A stretch of 64,000 bases of DNA from CAZAQV01 sp964487255 (GCA_964487255.1 CAZAQV010000011.1:1-64000); one strand, 5' to 3'. Shown: positions 45,848 through 55,077, numbered from the stretch's first letter. Translations and numbers: made by a program. Notes: generated from the sequence alone by a model not told the origin.

Positions 45848-45993
45848 TCAGCGCCGCTCTAAGACGATGAGGCAAGCAAGAAAAAATCCGAGGGTGTGGT
45901 ATTTCCACACCGAGTGATTTTCATGCGGTAGCCGAAGAGCCAAAGAACAGAGCGGCTCTTCGAACGCTATCGTGATCCTTTTTAGTCAGCGCC
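45811..45993 (+). repeat. 138-bp-period duplication of the second amidohydrolase 3' end
   Basis: The 45 bases at 45811-45855 (starting AGAGCGGCTCTTCG, including the TAG stop) recur unchanged at 45949-45993, with one dispersed element between. The second copy ends exactly at the stop codon of the minus-strand lipoprotein gene. Confidence 0.9.
45865..45942 (+). repeat. Dispersed hairpin element, copy 3
   Basis: 78 nt from CGATGAGGC to GCCGAAGAGCCA. The central hairpin has a different stem from copies 1 and 2, GGTGTGG-TATTT-CCACACC (45893-45911), still a perfect 7 bp with a 5-nt loop. This is the clearest case of changed sequence with kept pairing. Confidence 0.8.
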
Positions 45994-47082
45994 TTATTGG
46001 CTGGCGTCGACGCCCGCGTCGCCTGCGCCGCCGTCGCTCACGCCGCCGTCGGGCGTGACCTTGTCGACCACCTCGCCGAGCATTGCGGTGCGACTATCGA
46101 AGCCGAGGACGGCGGAGATTGCAGTGCAGGCACCGTTATCGTTGAGGTCGGGAACATTGTCGGCGAAACCGTAGAGCAAGTTCGCGACGAGCGTGCCGGG
46201 ATCGCCCAGCCCTTCATCGAAGTTGTTCAGCTCTTGCAGTGTGGTTTCGACATCGAGAACGCCGCCGATGAGTCCACTGGTGAGAGCACCATCGCTGAAC
46301 GTTGCCTCCATCTGGCCGTTCTGGATGGTGAGGGCAAACTCGGCGTCGCCGACGGGGAAGCTAACCGGGATGGTCGCCGGACCCGCGCTAAACGTTCCCG
46401 ATGCGATGCTGCCCGTGAAACGGATGTTCGGAACGCCGTCGGTGACGAATGCGCTATCGATATTGAAGGTCTGTCCTGCGGCAAGGTTTTCGTTGCCATC
46501 GAGTTCAGGTGCTCCAAAGCCAGGGACGACGCCGTTGACGATCGAAACGTCGACGCAGTCATCGTTCGTCGTGCCGTCGAGCGTCTCGCTGTCGAGGCCG
46601 TCGAGCTTGACGATCAGCAAGAGATCGCCGGATTTGATGTTGGCTTCGAGGTTGGCTGAGAGTGAAAGCGCTTGGTTGAGCACGGGATAGAGAAAGGCAA
46701 ACTGGTTGTCGATGCCCGAAGCGCCCGCACCGTCTGAGAAGTCGCCGCAATCGTTTTGGCAGTTGCAGCTCAGGCCCTCGGTGCAATCGAGGTCAAAGCC
46801 TTGGCTCAACGTCGGATCGCCCTGGTCATTGTAGTCGGCGACCTCACCGGTGAGGGTGTAGAGCACAAACGCCGCGCTAAAATCGCCGGAGCACTCGCCC
46901 GGGGTTGGGGGCTCTGGAGTCTCGCAGCCGCCGCCGTCCCAATCGGGCTTGTCCGCGTCAGGCGTGGCGTCGGGCTTGCTGGCGTCGGTGCTGGCGTCGC
47001 CATCCGATGGCGAATCGTCGCCGCAAGCGAATGCGGTCGCACCAAGAGCAAGGCAGATAAGATAATGAGAGAAGCGTTTCAT
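45994..47082 (-). CDS. Lipoprotein of unknown function
   Basis: 362 residues with lipobox TAFAC and the GDDSPSDGDASTD linker seen in many lipoproteins of this organism. A Cys-rich section (CTEGLSCNCQNDC) near residue 100-112 is followed by a beta-rich region (about 130-330) and an Asp/Gly tail. No domain is recognised; it may be secreted or surface-displayed. It stands convergent to the amidohydrolase pair. Confidence 0.6.
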   Translation of the reverse strand: MKRFSHYLICLALGATAFACGDDSPSDGDASTDASKPDATPDADKPDWDGGGCETPEPPTPGECSGDFSAAFVLYTLTGEVADYNDQGDPTLSQGFDLDCTEGLSCNCQNDCGDFSDGAGASGIDNQFAFLYPVLNQALSLSANLEANIKSGDLLLIVKLDGLDSETLDGTTNDDCVDVSIVNGVVPGFGAPELDGNENLAAGQTFNIDSAFVTDGVPNIRFTGSIASGTFSAGPATIPVSFPVGDAEFALTIQNGQMEATFSDGALTSGLIGGVLDVETTLQELNNFDEGLGDPGTLVANLLYGFADNVPDLNDNGACTAISAVLGFDSRTAMLGEVVDKVTPDGGVSDGGAGDAGVDASQ

Positions 47083-47138
47083 GCGCTATGGTTTAGCGCC
47101 AAACTCTGCAGCGCGCTACGGATTGCGAACAACCCGGT

Positions 47139-48698
47139 CTAGCGGGGTTCTTGACGCAACGCGGCGTCATACATACTCTCTCCCGTCAGTCCATCTTCAA
47201 GCTTCACGTGTACGGTGTCGCTGCCAGGGTCGAAGGTCAGGTAGGTTTCGACGTGCTGGCGGCCGTGGAAGTGGACGAACTGCTCGCACGGATAAACGTC
47301 TTGCGTTTCGATGAGCCCAGCTTCGATGCCGATGGGAATCGGGTTGACGTTGCTTGCGCCGGGACCCACGACGATCTCCCACATTCGGGCGTAAGGATGG
47401 CCTTCTTTTTCGAGACGGCCGATGTAACCGGAGTGGATGTCACCGGCCAGGAACCAAACGTTGTCGATTTCATTATCCACGATGAAGTCGAGTAGGGCCT
47501 CTCGCTGTGCACCGTATCCCTCCCACCGGTCCTTGAGCCCAAACTCAGCGTCCCACTCGCCGTGGAGGTTCGCGATGACCACGGACGTCATGACCACCTT
47601 GAAGTGTGCAGCCGAATCACGAAGCGACGTTTGTAGCCACTCTAGCTGAGCGCTGGATACAAAGATCGGCTGGCCGGTCTCGCGTGTGCTCGGCCTGCGC
47701 TCGCTTCGTGTGTCGAGCAGAAAGAACTCAGCGGTGTCACCCCAGCGGTAGCTTGTCCAAAGCTGGTCGGTGCCGGTGCGCTGCGTTGCCAAAAACTGAT
47801 TGAATGCGGTGCGGCCCGCGGTGCGCACTTCTTCGGCCGGCGCCTCACTGCTCCACTCGTTATCCACCTCGTGGTCGTCCCAGACAGCGTACATGCCAGC
47901 GCTTGGAAGTAGGTCTAGATAGCCCTGTTGCGAGAGCGTCTCTTCCCACTCTGTGTGGAACTCACTGAGCGTTTTTGAGCCATCGTTGTAACTAATGTCG
48001 CCGAGGTGGAGGATCGCATCGACGTCTGTTTTGGCCATCTCCGAGAGTGCGGGGTAGGGTTTGACCGCTTCGTTGGCCGCGCGGTTGAACGCACCAGTGC
48101 AGGTCGTTGCCGCGACCTTTAGCTGCAGCTCTTGGCCTTCGGCAAAGGCGGTGCGGAAACGACCGATCGGGCTGCGAACCGGCGCGTCCTCCGCGAAGGT
48201 CCCGAACGCATAGCGGTAGCGAACGCCCGCCTCGAGACCTTCAACCAGGTGATGGACGAAGCCGCCCTCTTCGACCACCGCGACGCCCTGGGCCACAACC
48301 TCCACTTGTTCGGCACCGACGTTTGCCTCGGGCCACACGCGCACAGACAGTTCTGCCCCTTCAAGGTTGCCGACGCGCGTCCAGAGCACGGCGCCGGTGG
48401 GTGTCATTTCTCCGGCTTGAACCGCGAAAGCAAATAGCGCGCTGTCTTCGTTCAGGTCTTCGGGGTTGGGTAACATTTCACCCGTGCCCGACGACATTGC
48501 TGTGGGGTCTGGGGACGGGTTACCAGCCGCCTCGGAAAAGATCGATGTGCACTTGGGTCCGGCATCGGCATCCGGCCCAGCCTCGACTTGGGCCTCCGCC
48601 TGAGCGTCACGCCCGCCGTCCGTTCCATCGACCGGATCAGAGCAAGAGCAACCAAGGTAAACGTTAGCAAGGAAGATGGCAGCGACGCGCAGGCGCAT
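47139..48698 (-). CDS. PhoD-like (alkaline phosphatase D family) metallophosphatase lipoprotein
   Basis: 519 residues from the ATG at 48698; the frame remains open upstream but runs antisense to aat. The lipobox is at LGCSC. An Ig-like N-terminal PhoD domain (GEMTPTGAVLWTRVG) precedes the phosphatase: LHLGDISYND, WDDHEVDNEW and FLAGDIHSGYIG give the metal ligands. PhoD enzymes are phosphodiesterases/phosphomonoesterases usually exported by Tat; here a lipoprotein signal is seen instead. It probably acts in the envelope. Confidence 0.88.
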   Translation of the reverse strand: MRLRVAAIFLANVYLGCSCSDPVDGTDGGRDAQAEAQVEAGPDADAGPKCTSIFSEAAGNPSPDPTAMSSGTGEMLPNPEDLNEDSALFAFAVQAGEMTPTGAVLWTRVGNLEGAELSVRVWPEANVGAEQVEVVAQGVAVVEEGGFVHHLVEGLEAGVRYRYAFGTFAEDAPVRSPIGRFRTAFAEGQELQLKVAATTCTGAFNRAANEAVKPYPALSEMAKTDVDAILHLGDISYNDGSKTLSEFHTEWEETLSQQGYLDLLPSAGMYAVWDDHEVDNEWSSEAPAEEVRTAGRTAFNQFLATQRTGTDQLWTSYRWGDTAEFFLLDTRSERRPSTRETGQPIFVSSAQLEWLQTSLRDSAAHFKVVMTSVVIANLHGEWDAEFGLKDRWEGYGAQREALLDFIVDNEIDNVWFLAGDIHSGYIGRLEKEGHPYARMWEIVVGPGASNVNPIPIGIEAGLIETQDVYPCEQFVHFHGRQHVETYLTFDPGSDTVHVKLEDGLTGESMYDAALRQEPR

Positions 48699-48790
48699 AC
48701 AAAGGGTATGGCACGCATCGTCTGAGGCGAAAAGGCCTTCATGATTTGCGGGATCGCGATGCGACCCTCTAGCGCGCCTCCGCCAGCGGA

Positions 48791-49483
48791 CTATGCCCGC
48801 GGGGGGAGCTGCCAGGGGCCGCGCCGCGTGGGTTTTTGAAGGGACACTCGGAGTTTGTCGATAAATGCGCTTCGCGCCAGTGGCCGCGCACCGAAACGCT
48901 TGAGGTGCGTGGTTTCCGTCTGACAATCGACGAGGTCGAAGTCCCATTGGACGAGCGCTTCGAGGAGGCGCAAAAAGGCCACTTTGCTGGCGTTGGGGAC
49001 GGTGGCGAACATCGACTCGCCAAAGAACATGCCTCCGAGTGACACGCCATAGAGACCGCCCACCAGTTCGGTTCCTTGATAGGCTTCGATCGAGTGCGCA
49101 AACCCTTCGCGATGAAACTCGATATAGGCTTCGAGCATTTGGTCGTTGATCCATGTGCCGTCTTGCCCCGGGCGCGGCACGCTCGCGCATTGAGAGATGA
49201 CGCCTTCGAAGTTTGTGTCGGCTTTCACACTGAAAGTGTCTTTTTTGATGGCCTTCTTTAGCGAGCGCGACACATGGTGGTGTCCGACGTCGATGACCCA
49301 ACGCGGGTCAGGGCAAAACCAGAGCAGCGGATAGCCCTCGTGTGGCCACGGAAAGACACCCTTCGAGTATGCCTCAAGCAAACGTCGAATACTCAGGTCT
49401 CCCCCGACGGCGATCACCCCGTCGGCGTTGGCATAGTGCGCCGGTGGGAAGCCCATGCCGGGCCACGTGAAGGGCAGCGGCAT
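48791..49483 (-). CDS. aat: Leucyl/phenylalanyl-tRNA--protein transferase
   Basis: 230 residues, the usual length for Aat. Diagnostic segments are GVIAVGGDLS, YSKGVFPWP, WFCPDPRWV, TWINDQMLEAY, GGLYGVSLGGMFFGESMF and LVDCQTETTHLKRFGA. It adds Leu or Phe from aminoacyl-tRNA to N-terminal Arg/Lys, creating N-degrons. The adjacent clpA and nearby clpS encode the unfoldase and adaptor that read these signals. Confidence 0.95.
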   Translation of the reverse strand: MPLPFTWPGMGFPPAHYANADGVIAVGGDLSIRRLLEAYSKGVFPWPHEGYPLLWFCPDPRWVIDVGHHHVSRSLKKAIKKDTFSVKADTNFEGVISQCASVPRPGQDGTWINDQMLEAYIEFHREGFAHSIEAYQGTELVGGLYGVSLGGMFFGESMFATVPNASKVAFLRLLEALVQWDFDLVDCQTETTHLKRFGARPLARSAFIDKLRVSLQKPTRRGPWQLPPRA

Positions 49484-49548
49484 CTAAGCGAGCGATCCAC
49501 GTTGCGATACTTTGTCGGCGCCTGCGGTGCCTGCGCACGCTCTACTCA

Positions 49549-49626
49549 TGAATCTTCGCGGCTTCGCGTCACGAACATCGATGCGCTGATAGCACATCTG
49601 TTCGCTTTGGCTCTGCACGCTCATCG
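49549..49626 (-). repeat. Dispersed hairpin element, copy 4
   Basis: 78 nt in reverse orientation; on the minus strand it runs from CGATGAGCGTG to GCCGCGAAGATTCA. The hairpin is GATGTGC-TATCA-GCGCATC, a 7-bp stem with one mismatch (plus strand 49580-49598). It lies between aat and clpA. Confidence 0.75.
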
Positions 49627-49677
49627 TCGAAAAACTGCTCACGCACGCGCCACCGGTAACCATTGCGATGCCTTCGC

Positions 49678-51918
49678 TTACTTCTGAACTAGTTGGATGT
49701 CGTCGTTCTCTACGCGGACTTCGACGGCACCGCCGTCTTCGAGGCCCTTGAAGAGCATGAGCTCTGCGAGTGGCGTCTTAATCTTACGTTCGATGAGCCG
49801 CGCCATCGGGCGTGCGCCAAACTCGGGCTCATAGCCGTGGTTGGCCAACCACTCGCGCGCCTCAGCCGTGAGTTCGATGCGGATGTCTTTTTCTTTGAGC
49901 ACATCGGCGAGTAGCCCGACTTCTTTATCGACCACGCGCAAGATGATGTGCCGCGGCAACTCGTGAAACAGTACCCAGGCGTCGAGTCGGTTGCGGAACT
50001 CGGGCGCGAACACCTTTTCGACTGCGCGTTTGGCCTTGGAGAGGTCGACGCCTTCGCCCTGGCCAAAGCCGATGGATTTGCTGCTCATTTCTTTGGCGCC
50101 CGCGTTGGTTGTCATCACCAAGATCACGTTGCGGAAGTCGGCCTCGCGGCCGTTGTTGTCGGTGAGCTTGGCGTGGTCCATCACCTGAAGCAGAATGTTG
50201 AACAGCTCTGGGTGCGCTTTTTCGATTTCGTCGAGCACGACGACCGAGTAAGGGTGCTGCCGCACTTTGTCAGTGAGCTGGCCGCCCTGGTCGTAGCCCA
50301 CGTAGCCGGGTGGTGCACCGATCAGCCGGGTGACTGAGTTGCGTTCGCTGTACTCGCTCATGTCGAAGCGGATGAACTCGACGCCGAGCACTTTGGCGAT
50401 TTGCTTGGCGAGCTCGGTCTTGCCGACGCCGGTTGGGCCGCTGAAGAGGAAGCTTCCAATCGGCTTTTCTGGTGCGCGCAAGCCCGCGCGACTAAGTTTG
50501 ATGGCGCTGACGACCTGGCCCACCGCGTCGTCCTGCCCGAAGATGACTTGCTTGAGTTCGCCTTCGAGTTCCCCGAGGCGGTCGCGGTCACGAGATGACA
50601 CGTTTTCCGCCGGCACTTTCGCCATCTTTGCGACCACCGTTTCGATGGCGACCGCGTCGATGACCTTGTTCCGTTTGTCGGCTGGCTTGAGGCGCTCGGC
50701 AGCTCCTGCTTCGTCGATGACGTCGATCGCCTTGTCCGGAAGCAAACGTTCGACAATGTGCTTGGCAGCGAGTTTGGCGGCCGCCTGAAGGGCGCCTTCT
50801 TCGTACACGACGTGGTGGTGTTCTTCGTACCGTGACTTGAGTCCGCGCAGAATTTCCACGGTTTCCTCAACAGTCGGTTCGACCACATCGATTTTCTGAA
50901 AGCGCCTGGCGAGCGCTCGATCGCGGTCGAACGACGACTTGTACTCTCCGAACGTCGTCGAGCCGATGCAACGGAGTTTGCCGGATGCGAGCGCGGGCTT
51001 GAGGATGTTGGACGCGTCCATACTGCCGCCGCTCGTCGCACCGGCCCCGACAATCGTGTGGATCTCATCGATGAAGAGGATGGCGTCGTCGATTTCTTGC
51101 AGGCGCTTGATGACGCCTTTGAGGCGCTGTTCAAACTGGCCGCGAAACTTTGTGCCGGCGAGTAGACCGCCCATATCGAGCGCAAAGATCTGCGCGTCCT
51201 TGAGCACCTCAGGAACGCTGCCCTCGTGGATGCGTCGCGCCAGCCCCTCTGCGATGGCCGTCTTGCCAACGCCCGGCTCGCCAACGAGCAGCGGGTTGTT
51301 CTTGCGTCGCCGGCAAAGGATTTGAACGCAGCGCTCGATTTCGGCTTCGCGCCCAACCAGTGGGTCGATGCGCCCTTCAGACGCCTCTTCGACGAGTGCG
51401 GTGGTGAAGCGCTCCAGCGGGTCCTGACCCGCATCGGGGTCGTCTTCCCCCGCATCGAAGTGCTCTTCGTCCTCGTCGGAGGGCTCGCCGTGTGAGATGT
51501 GCTGCTTGAGCGCAAACGAGGTCACGCCCTCTTGTTGGAGCAAGTAGACGGCGTGCGAGTCGCTCTCTTTCATCAGCTGCACGAGCACGCCTGCGCCGTC
51601 CACTTCGTCCATTTCTGAGCTCGTCGCGTGGATGGCAGCGCTATGGATGACACGGTCGAGCCCGAGCGTGGGCGAGGGCTTTCGGTCGACATTTTCGGGA
51701 AGCCGTGAGACCTCCTCGTCCAGGAACGCATTGAGCTGCTTGCGGAGCTTCTTAATGTCGCCACCGCACGCGCTGATAGCGGACGCTGCACGCGCGTCGC
51801 CGAGCAATGCCAATAGCAAATGCTCGAGCGTGACGAACTCGTGTCGTTGCTCGGTTGCCCGGGTAAAGGCATCGGAAATGGCCCTCTGCAGGCCTTCACT
51901 GATCTTGGGAGTAGCCAC
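49678..51918 (-). CDS. clpA: ATP-dependent Clp protease ATP-binding subunit ClpA
   Basis: 746 residues from a GTG preceded by GGGAGGAG. N-terminal Clp repeat domain (RAISDAFTRATEQRHEFVTLEHLLLALL region, 1-140), acidic linker (EDEEHFDAGEDD), two AAA+ modules with Walker A GEPGVGKT and GPTGVGKT, and the ClpP-binding loop SIGFG. ClpA unfolds N-degron and other substrates for ClpP; no clpP gene is in the window. Together with aat and clpS it forms an N-degron gene group. Confidence 0.96.
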   Translation of the reverse strand: MATPKISEGLQRAISDAFTRATEQRHEFVTLEHLLLALLGDARAASAISACGGDIKKLRKQLNAFLDEEVSRLPENVDRKPSPTLGLDRVIHSAAIHATSSEMDEVDGAGVLVQLMKESDSHAVYLLQQEGVTSFALKQHISHGEPSDEDEEHFDAGEDDPDAGQDPLERFTTALVEEASEGRIDPLVGREAEIERCVQILCRRRKNNPLLVGEPGVGKTAIAEGLARRIHEGSVPEVLKDAQIFALDMGGLLAGTKFRGQFEQRLKGVIKRLQEIDDAILFIDEIHTIVGAGATSGGSMDASNILKPALASGKLRCIGSTTFGEYKSSFDRDRALARRFQKIDVVEPTVEETVEILRGLKSRYEEHHHVVYEEGALQAAAKLAAKHIVERLLPDKAIDVIDEAGAAERLKPADKRNKVIDAVAIETVVAKMAKVPAENVSSRDRDRLGELEGELKQVIFGQDDAVGQVVSAIKLSRAGLRAPEKPIGSFLFSGPTGVGKTELAKQIAKVLGVEFIRFDMSEYSERNSVTRLIGAPPGYVGYDQGGQLTDKVRQHPYSVVVLDEIEKAHPELFNILLQVMDHAKLTDNNGREADFRNVILVMTTNAGAKEMSSKSIGFGQGEGVDLSKAKRAVEKVFAPEFRNRLDAWVLFHELPRHIILRVVDKEVGLLADVLKEKDIRIELTAEAREWLANHGYEPEFGARPMARLIERKIKTPLAELMLFKGLEDGGAVEVRVENDDIQLVQK

Positions 51919-52142
51919 GGTCTCCTCCCATTGTAAGGCCCCAAGTCGACCAAGACCACAGCCGAAAAGGACAGGGGCTAGGCTCGACCGTTTTTGCCAT
52001 GCTATCGCGTGATCATGAACGCTTCGATCGCCCCTAGGTTTCGGACCATCCTGGTGCCAGTCCCCCTCGTTCCCCTACTGGCGTGCGGTGGTGCGGGCCC
52101 AAGCGATTTTCCAACGACGCGCCGCCTTCGCCGGTAGACTCG

Positions 52143-52412
52143 ATGGAGCAATTCAAGGGGTCATCTGCGGGATCGATGCTGTCGACGGCAGCGTTGCTTC
52201 TCGTCGTCATGTTGGCGACCCAAGTTGTGCGCTGGCTCTCTTCGGGCGGCGAACAGCTCGCGTTTTTCGTGGCGTTGGCCGTCGGGTTTGTCGTTTGCTT
52301 CGGTTTGTTTTTGCGTGCTCGCCGGGGCTCAAGCTGGGTGTCTATGGGCCAGGCTCTACTCCTTGCGGTGCCGGTGTTGGTCGCGTCCGTGATGGCGCTA
52401 CTGGGGGTATGA
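52143..52412 (+). CDS. Small membrane protein of unknown function
   Basis: 89 residues from the ATG at 52143 (an in-frame GTG at 52083 would add 20 residues). Three hydrophobic segments: about 12-30, 38-57 and 67-88. No family recognised. It is 25 bp upstream of another membrane-protein gene and divergent from clpA. Confidence 0.55.
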   Translation: MEQFKGSSAGSMLSTAALLLVVMLATQVVRWLSSGGEQLAFFVALAVGFVVCFGLFLRARRGSSWVSMGQALLLAVPVLVASVMALLGV

Positions 52413-52437
52413 CCAGACCTTTGCGCTTTGGCTTCAC

Positions 52438-53001
52438 GTGGTTCAGCTCGTGCTCGTTCCCTTCGTCTTTCTCTTTGCGGGGGCCTACGTGGGCGCGTTT
52501 CGCGGGTTTTTTGCGGCGTTGGTCGACACCTTGCGAGAGCGCGCGTTCGCGCAATACCTTTATGTTGCCGCCAAGCCGATGGCCCTCGGTGCGGTCTCGC
52601 GGCTCGAGGGGAAAGCGTCCGCCAGCAAACGAGACCTCGCCCGGGCGCTCTACGCGGAAGGGCAGTCAATGTTTGCGGCGAGCAACGCGCGTGCCTCGCA
52701 GGTCGGTGATTCACTCCGCAAGAGTGGAAGTCGGGTGCGGTTCGGAATCTTTAGGCGGCTTCAGCAGAGAGTTTCGGCCTCGATTTTTTCGCGTGTGCTT
52801 ACGGTTGCGCTTTTGCCGGCCGGAGACCCAACTCGCGCTGAGCTGGTGAACTATTACGAAACCCTTGGCGTAGAGCGCCTTGATGAAGCATTGGCCGAGA
52901 GCGTCTATGGGCTCTTCGCGGCGCAGCGCTTGGTCGTGATGATCCTTGCCTTGCTCACCGCATCTGCTCCCTATGCCATCGCGCTGCTCACCACCCCTTA
53001 A
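52438..53001 (+). CDS. Membrane-associated protein of unknown function
   Basis: 187 residues from a GTG. Hydrophobic ends (about 3-28 and 163-185) enclose a charged helical middle. The end overlaps the convergent clpS gene by 4 bp. No family recognised. Confidence 0.55.
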   Translation: MVQLVLVPFVFLFAGAYVGAFRGFFAALVDTLRERAFAQYLYVAAKPMALGAVSRLEGKASASKRDLARALYAEGQSMFAASNARASQVGDSLRKSGSRVRFGIFRRLQQRVSASIFSRVLTVALLPAGDPTRAELVNYYETLGVERLDEALAESVYGLFAAQRLVVMILALLTASAPYAIALLTTP

Positions 53002-53345
53002 TCAGTAGAGTCTTCGTCGGTGTCTTCGGGCTCCATGGTGAGCCGGAGCGGAAATTCGTAACGCTGCGCGGCGGCGTGAACTTGCGAAATCTTCGTTTCC
53101 GCGATGTCGCGGGTATAGACGCCGGCAATGCCGACGCCACGGTTGTGAACATGCAGCATAATTGCGATGGCCTCGTTTTCGTTTTTGTGAAAAATTTCCT
53201 CGAGGACCTGCACCACGAATTCGCGGGTCGTGTAGTCGTCATTGTGCAGAAGAACCTTGTAGAGTCGCGGTCGCTTGGGTTTGACCTTCGACTTTTGTTC
53301 TGTGACGACGCCCGTGCCGTCCTGGTCGTCTTCAAATCTTTGCAT
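52998..53345 (-). CDS. clpS: ATP-dependent Clp protease adaptor ClpS
   Basis: 115 residues from the ATG at 53345. The core is diagnostic: LYKVLLHNDDYTTREFVVQVL and EIFHKNENEAIAIMLHVHNRG, with the DD and His residues that bind the N-terminal destabilising residue. A disordered acidic N-terminus (MQRFEDDQDG) and a C-terminal acidic tail flank it. ClpS delivers N-degron substrates to ClpA. The start overlaps the PH-like gene upstream by 14 bp. Confidence 0.95.
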   Translation of the reverse strand: MQRFEDDQDGTGVVTEQKSKVKPKRPRLYKVLLHNDDYTTREFVVQVLEEIFHKNENEAIAIMLHVHNRGVGIAGVYTRDIAETKISQVHAAAQRYEFPLRLTMEPEDTDEDSTD

Positions 53346-53808
53346 GATGCTCGGGTTGGTTATGACACTCGCTGCGGCGACGTTCAATACGGGCGTAGAG
53401 GTCCTCCAGGCCCATTTTTCCGTAACGGTTTTGAAGCACGATGGGCGCCTCGTCGCGGCGTTTCAGGACGACGGCCCCGCGCTCCTCATCGAGCGAAACC
53501 TCGACGATGCTCGACCAGGGAACGAAGAGCGTCTGTGCGCCAACCCGCCTGTAAAAGCCTTTATCGTCGGTGTAAATCGCTTCCGAGGGCGGTGCGTGAC
53601 GCAGCTTTAGGTACGAGCGCAGCCAATATGTGCAGGCCATGAACGAAGCCAGCACTACGATCCAGACCCAGCCATGTGGGACGACGAGGCGTAACCAAAG
53701 CGTCGCCCCGGCTGTGACGACGGCCGCGATGAGTCGGATTCGCCCCGTTCGTCGCAAGTCGGCCGCGTCGAGTTCGAGCCAGCCTTGCGCGTGCTGCGCG
53801 TCGTTCAT
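53332..53808 (-). CDS. Membrane-anchored bacterial PH-like domain protein
   Basis: 158 residues: two hydrophobic segments (about 24-42 and 46-64) followed by a bacterial PH/YcxB-like domain (YTDDKGFYRRVGAQTLFVPW, EVSLDEERGAVVLKRRDEAP). The family function is not known. The start overlaps the lipoprotein gene upstream by 4 bp and its end overlaps clpS, so three genes are probably co-transcribed. Confidence 0.65.
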   Translation of the reverse strand: MNDAQHAQGWLELDAADLRRTGRIRLIAAVVTAGATLWLRLVVPHGWVWIVVLASFMACTYWLRSYLKLRHAPPSEAIYTDDKGFYRRVGAQTLFVPWSSIVEVSLDEERGAVVLKRRDEAPIVLQNRYGKMGLEDLYARIERRRSECHNQPEHHAKI

Positions 53809-54197
53809 TGAACCACGACGCGGCAGTAGTACTCGCCGTTTGTCGCGTTTTGCACTGTGACGGTTGAGTCGGTGACCTCGACGATGCGACCCAGGTCGCC
53901 GGACGCGAGCGCAGCGCTTCCGCCGTCCGGCACGAACGAGATGTAAACCCACACCAAGCTCGGCGTGCGGCCTAGTTCGTGCGGCAATACGAGCGTCGCT
54001 TGCGCGGGGTAGGGGAGCCAGTCGTCGCCCGACCAGTCCGAGGATTGCCACGCGCAGCGCTCGCTTGCACTTCCTTCGCCCTCGCATACGACGCCCGCGC
54101 TAGGCGCAAGGTCACCTGGTGACAGCTCGATGCGTTGCGGGTCCTCCGCCGCGGAACAAGCGCACAGCGCCAAGCTCAAGAGCCACAAGTAGAGCAT
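53805..54197 (-). CDS. Lipoprotein of unknown function
   Basis: 130 residues from the ATG at 54197, which gives a compact signal peptide (LYLWLLSLALCAC); an ATG 10 codons upstream is also possible. After the lipobox Cys there is an acidic linker and a beta-rich domain ending in EYYCRVVVQ. First gene of the run leading to the PH-like gene and clpS. Confidence 0.6.
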   Translation of the reverse strand: MLYLWLLSLALCACSAAEDPQRIELSPGDLAPSAGVVCEGEGSASERCAWQSSDWSGDDWLPYPAQATLVLPHELGRTPSLVWVYISFVPDGGSAALASGDLGRIVEVTDSTVTVQNATNGEYYCRVVVQ

Positions 54198-54231
54198 TTG
54201 ACAACGTCGTCCGAGCACTTCGCGCAAGACA

Positions 54232-55026
54232 CTACTCTGAGTCCCTGTTTTGGCAAATCGCCCCGAGCTGACGGCAAATCAGGTTCACCAGGCCCTCATA
54301 ACTGTGCGGCTCTGCCGTATGGCAGGCGATGCCCTCAGCGCGAATACCCTCACTGGTGGTCGGCCCGATGGCGAACACTTGCGCTGCACGAAGCTTTTCG
54401 CGCAGGTTTGGACGCAGCCAAAAATGCGAAAACGTGGAGGGCGAGCTGAAGACGACAGCGTCGACCGAGCGGTCCCGGACCGTTTGTTCGAAGCGTTCGT
54501 ACTCGGCATCACTGGGCGGCAACGTTCGATATGCTTCGATGGTTGTGAGTTCTGCGCCCGCTGCGCGCATACGCTCTGCGAAATCGGGTCGTCCTTGCTC
54601 GCCCTGCAGCAGCGTCACTCGCAGTGGCTGCCCGATCGACGCTGGAGCCTGCGCCAAGAGCGCGTCCGCTAAACCCACGGCTGTCGTTTGCGATGCTTCG
54701 AGCTGCGGCGTCTGGCCGGCCGCTTCGAGCGCCGCACGGGTTGCGCCCCCGACGACCGCGATGTTGACGGCGGCGCCTTTGGGCGCGACCTCGAGCCAAG
54801 CCCGCGCGGCGCGTGGGCTGAGCAGGGCCAGCCAATCGCCGGGTCCGACTTGAGACGCGGCTTCTTGTAGCGCCTTCGGATCGCCCGGCTCGGCGAAGCG
54901 AATCATGGGAAAGTGAAAGACTTCGGCGCCTGCGGCTCGCAGAGGCTCGACTAGCCGCTTGTTGGCAGAGAGCGGGCTTGTGACGAGGATCGTACGCTTG
55001 CGTAGGTATTTTTGCTCGGTGCTCAA
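54232..55026 (-). CDS. hemD: Uroporphyrinogen-III synthase
   Basis: About 264 residues. The two alternating Rossmann-like lobes are visible: ILVTSPLSANKRLVEPLRAAGAEVFHFPMIRF at the start (given here by position), LALLSPRAARAWLEV, GGATRAALEAAGQ, LLQGEQGRPDFAERMRAAGA and VFSSPSTFSHF, then GPTTSEGIRAEGI near the end. It closes hydroxymethylbilane to uroporphyrinogen III. The start is uncertain: a TTG at 55026 fits the family, and the open frame continues upstream to a TTG at 55176 across a dispersed element. Confidence 0.85.
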   Translation of the reverse strand: MSTEQKYLRKRTILVTSPLSANKRLVEPLRAAGAEVFHFPMIRFAEPGDPKALQEAASQVGPGDWLALLSPRAARAWLEVAPKGAAVNIAVVGGATRAALEAAGQTPQLEASQTTAVGLADALLAQAPASIGQPLRVTLLQGEQGRPDFAERMRAAGAELTTIEAYRTLPPSDAEYERFEQTVRDRSVDAVVFSSPSTFSHFWLRPNLREKLRAAQVFAIGPTTSEGIRAEGIACHTAEPHSYEGLVNLICRQLGAICQNRDSE

Positions 55027-55077
55027 AGCGCTTGAAGTGTAGCGCTGGATAACCAAAGGTAGAACCCACTGTGTTAA

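Noticed and set aside
48699..49301. N-terminal extension of the PhoD-like gene (open to 49301)
   Set aside because: It is antisense to aat, and the lipoprotein signal peptide begins at 48698.
51919..52142. Sigma-70 promoter for clpA with TACAAT
   Set aside because: A TACAAT hexamer is present upstream of clpA on the minus strand, but no acceptable -35 lies 16-18 bases before it.
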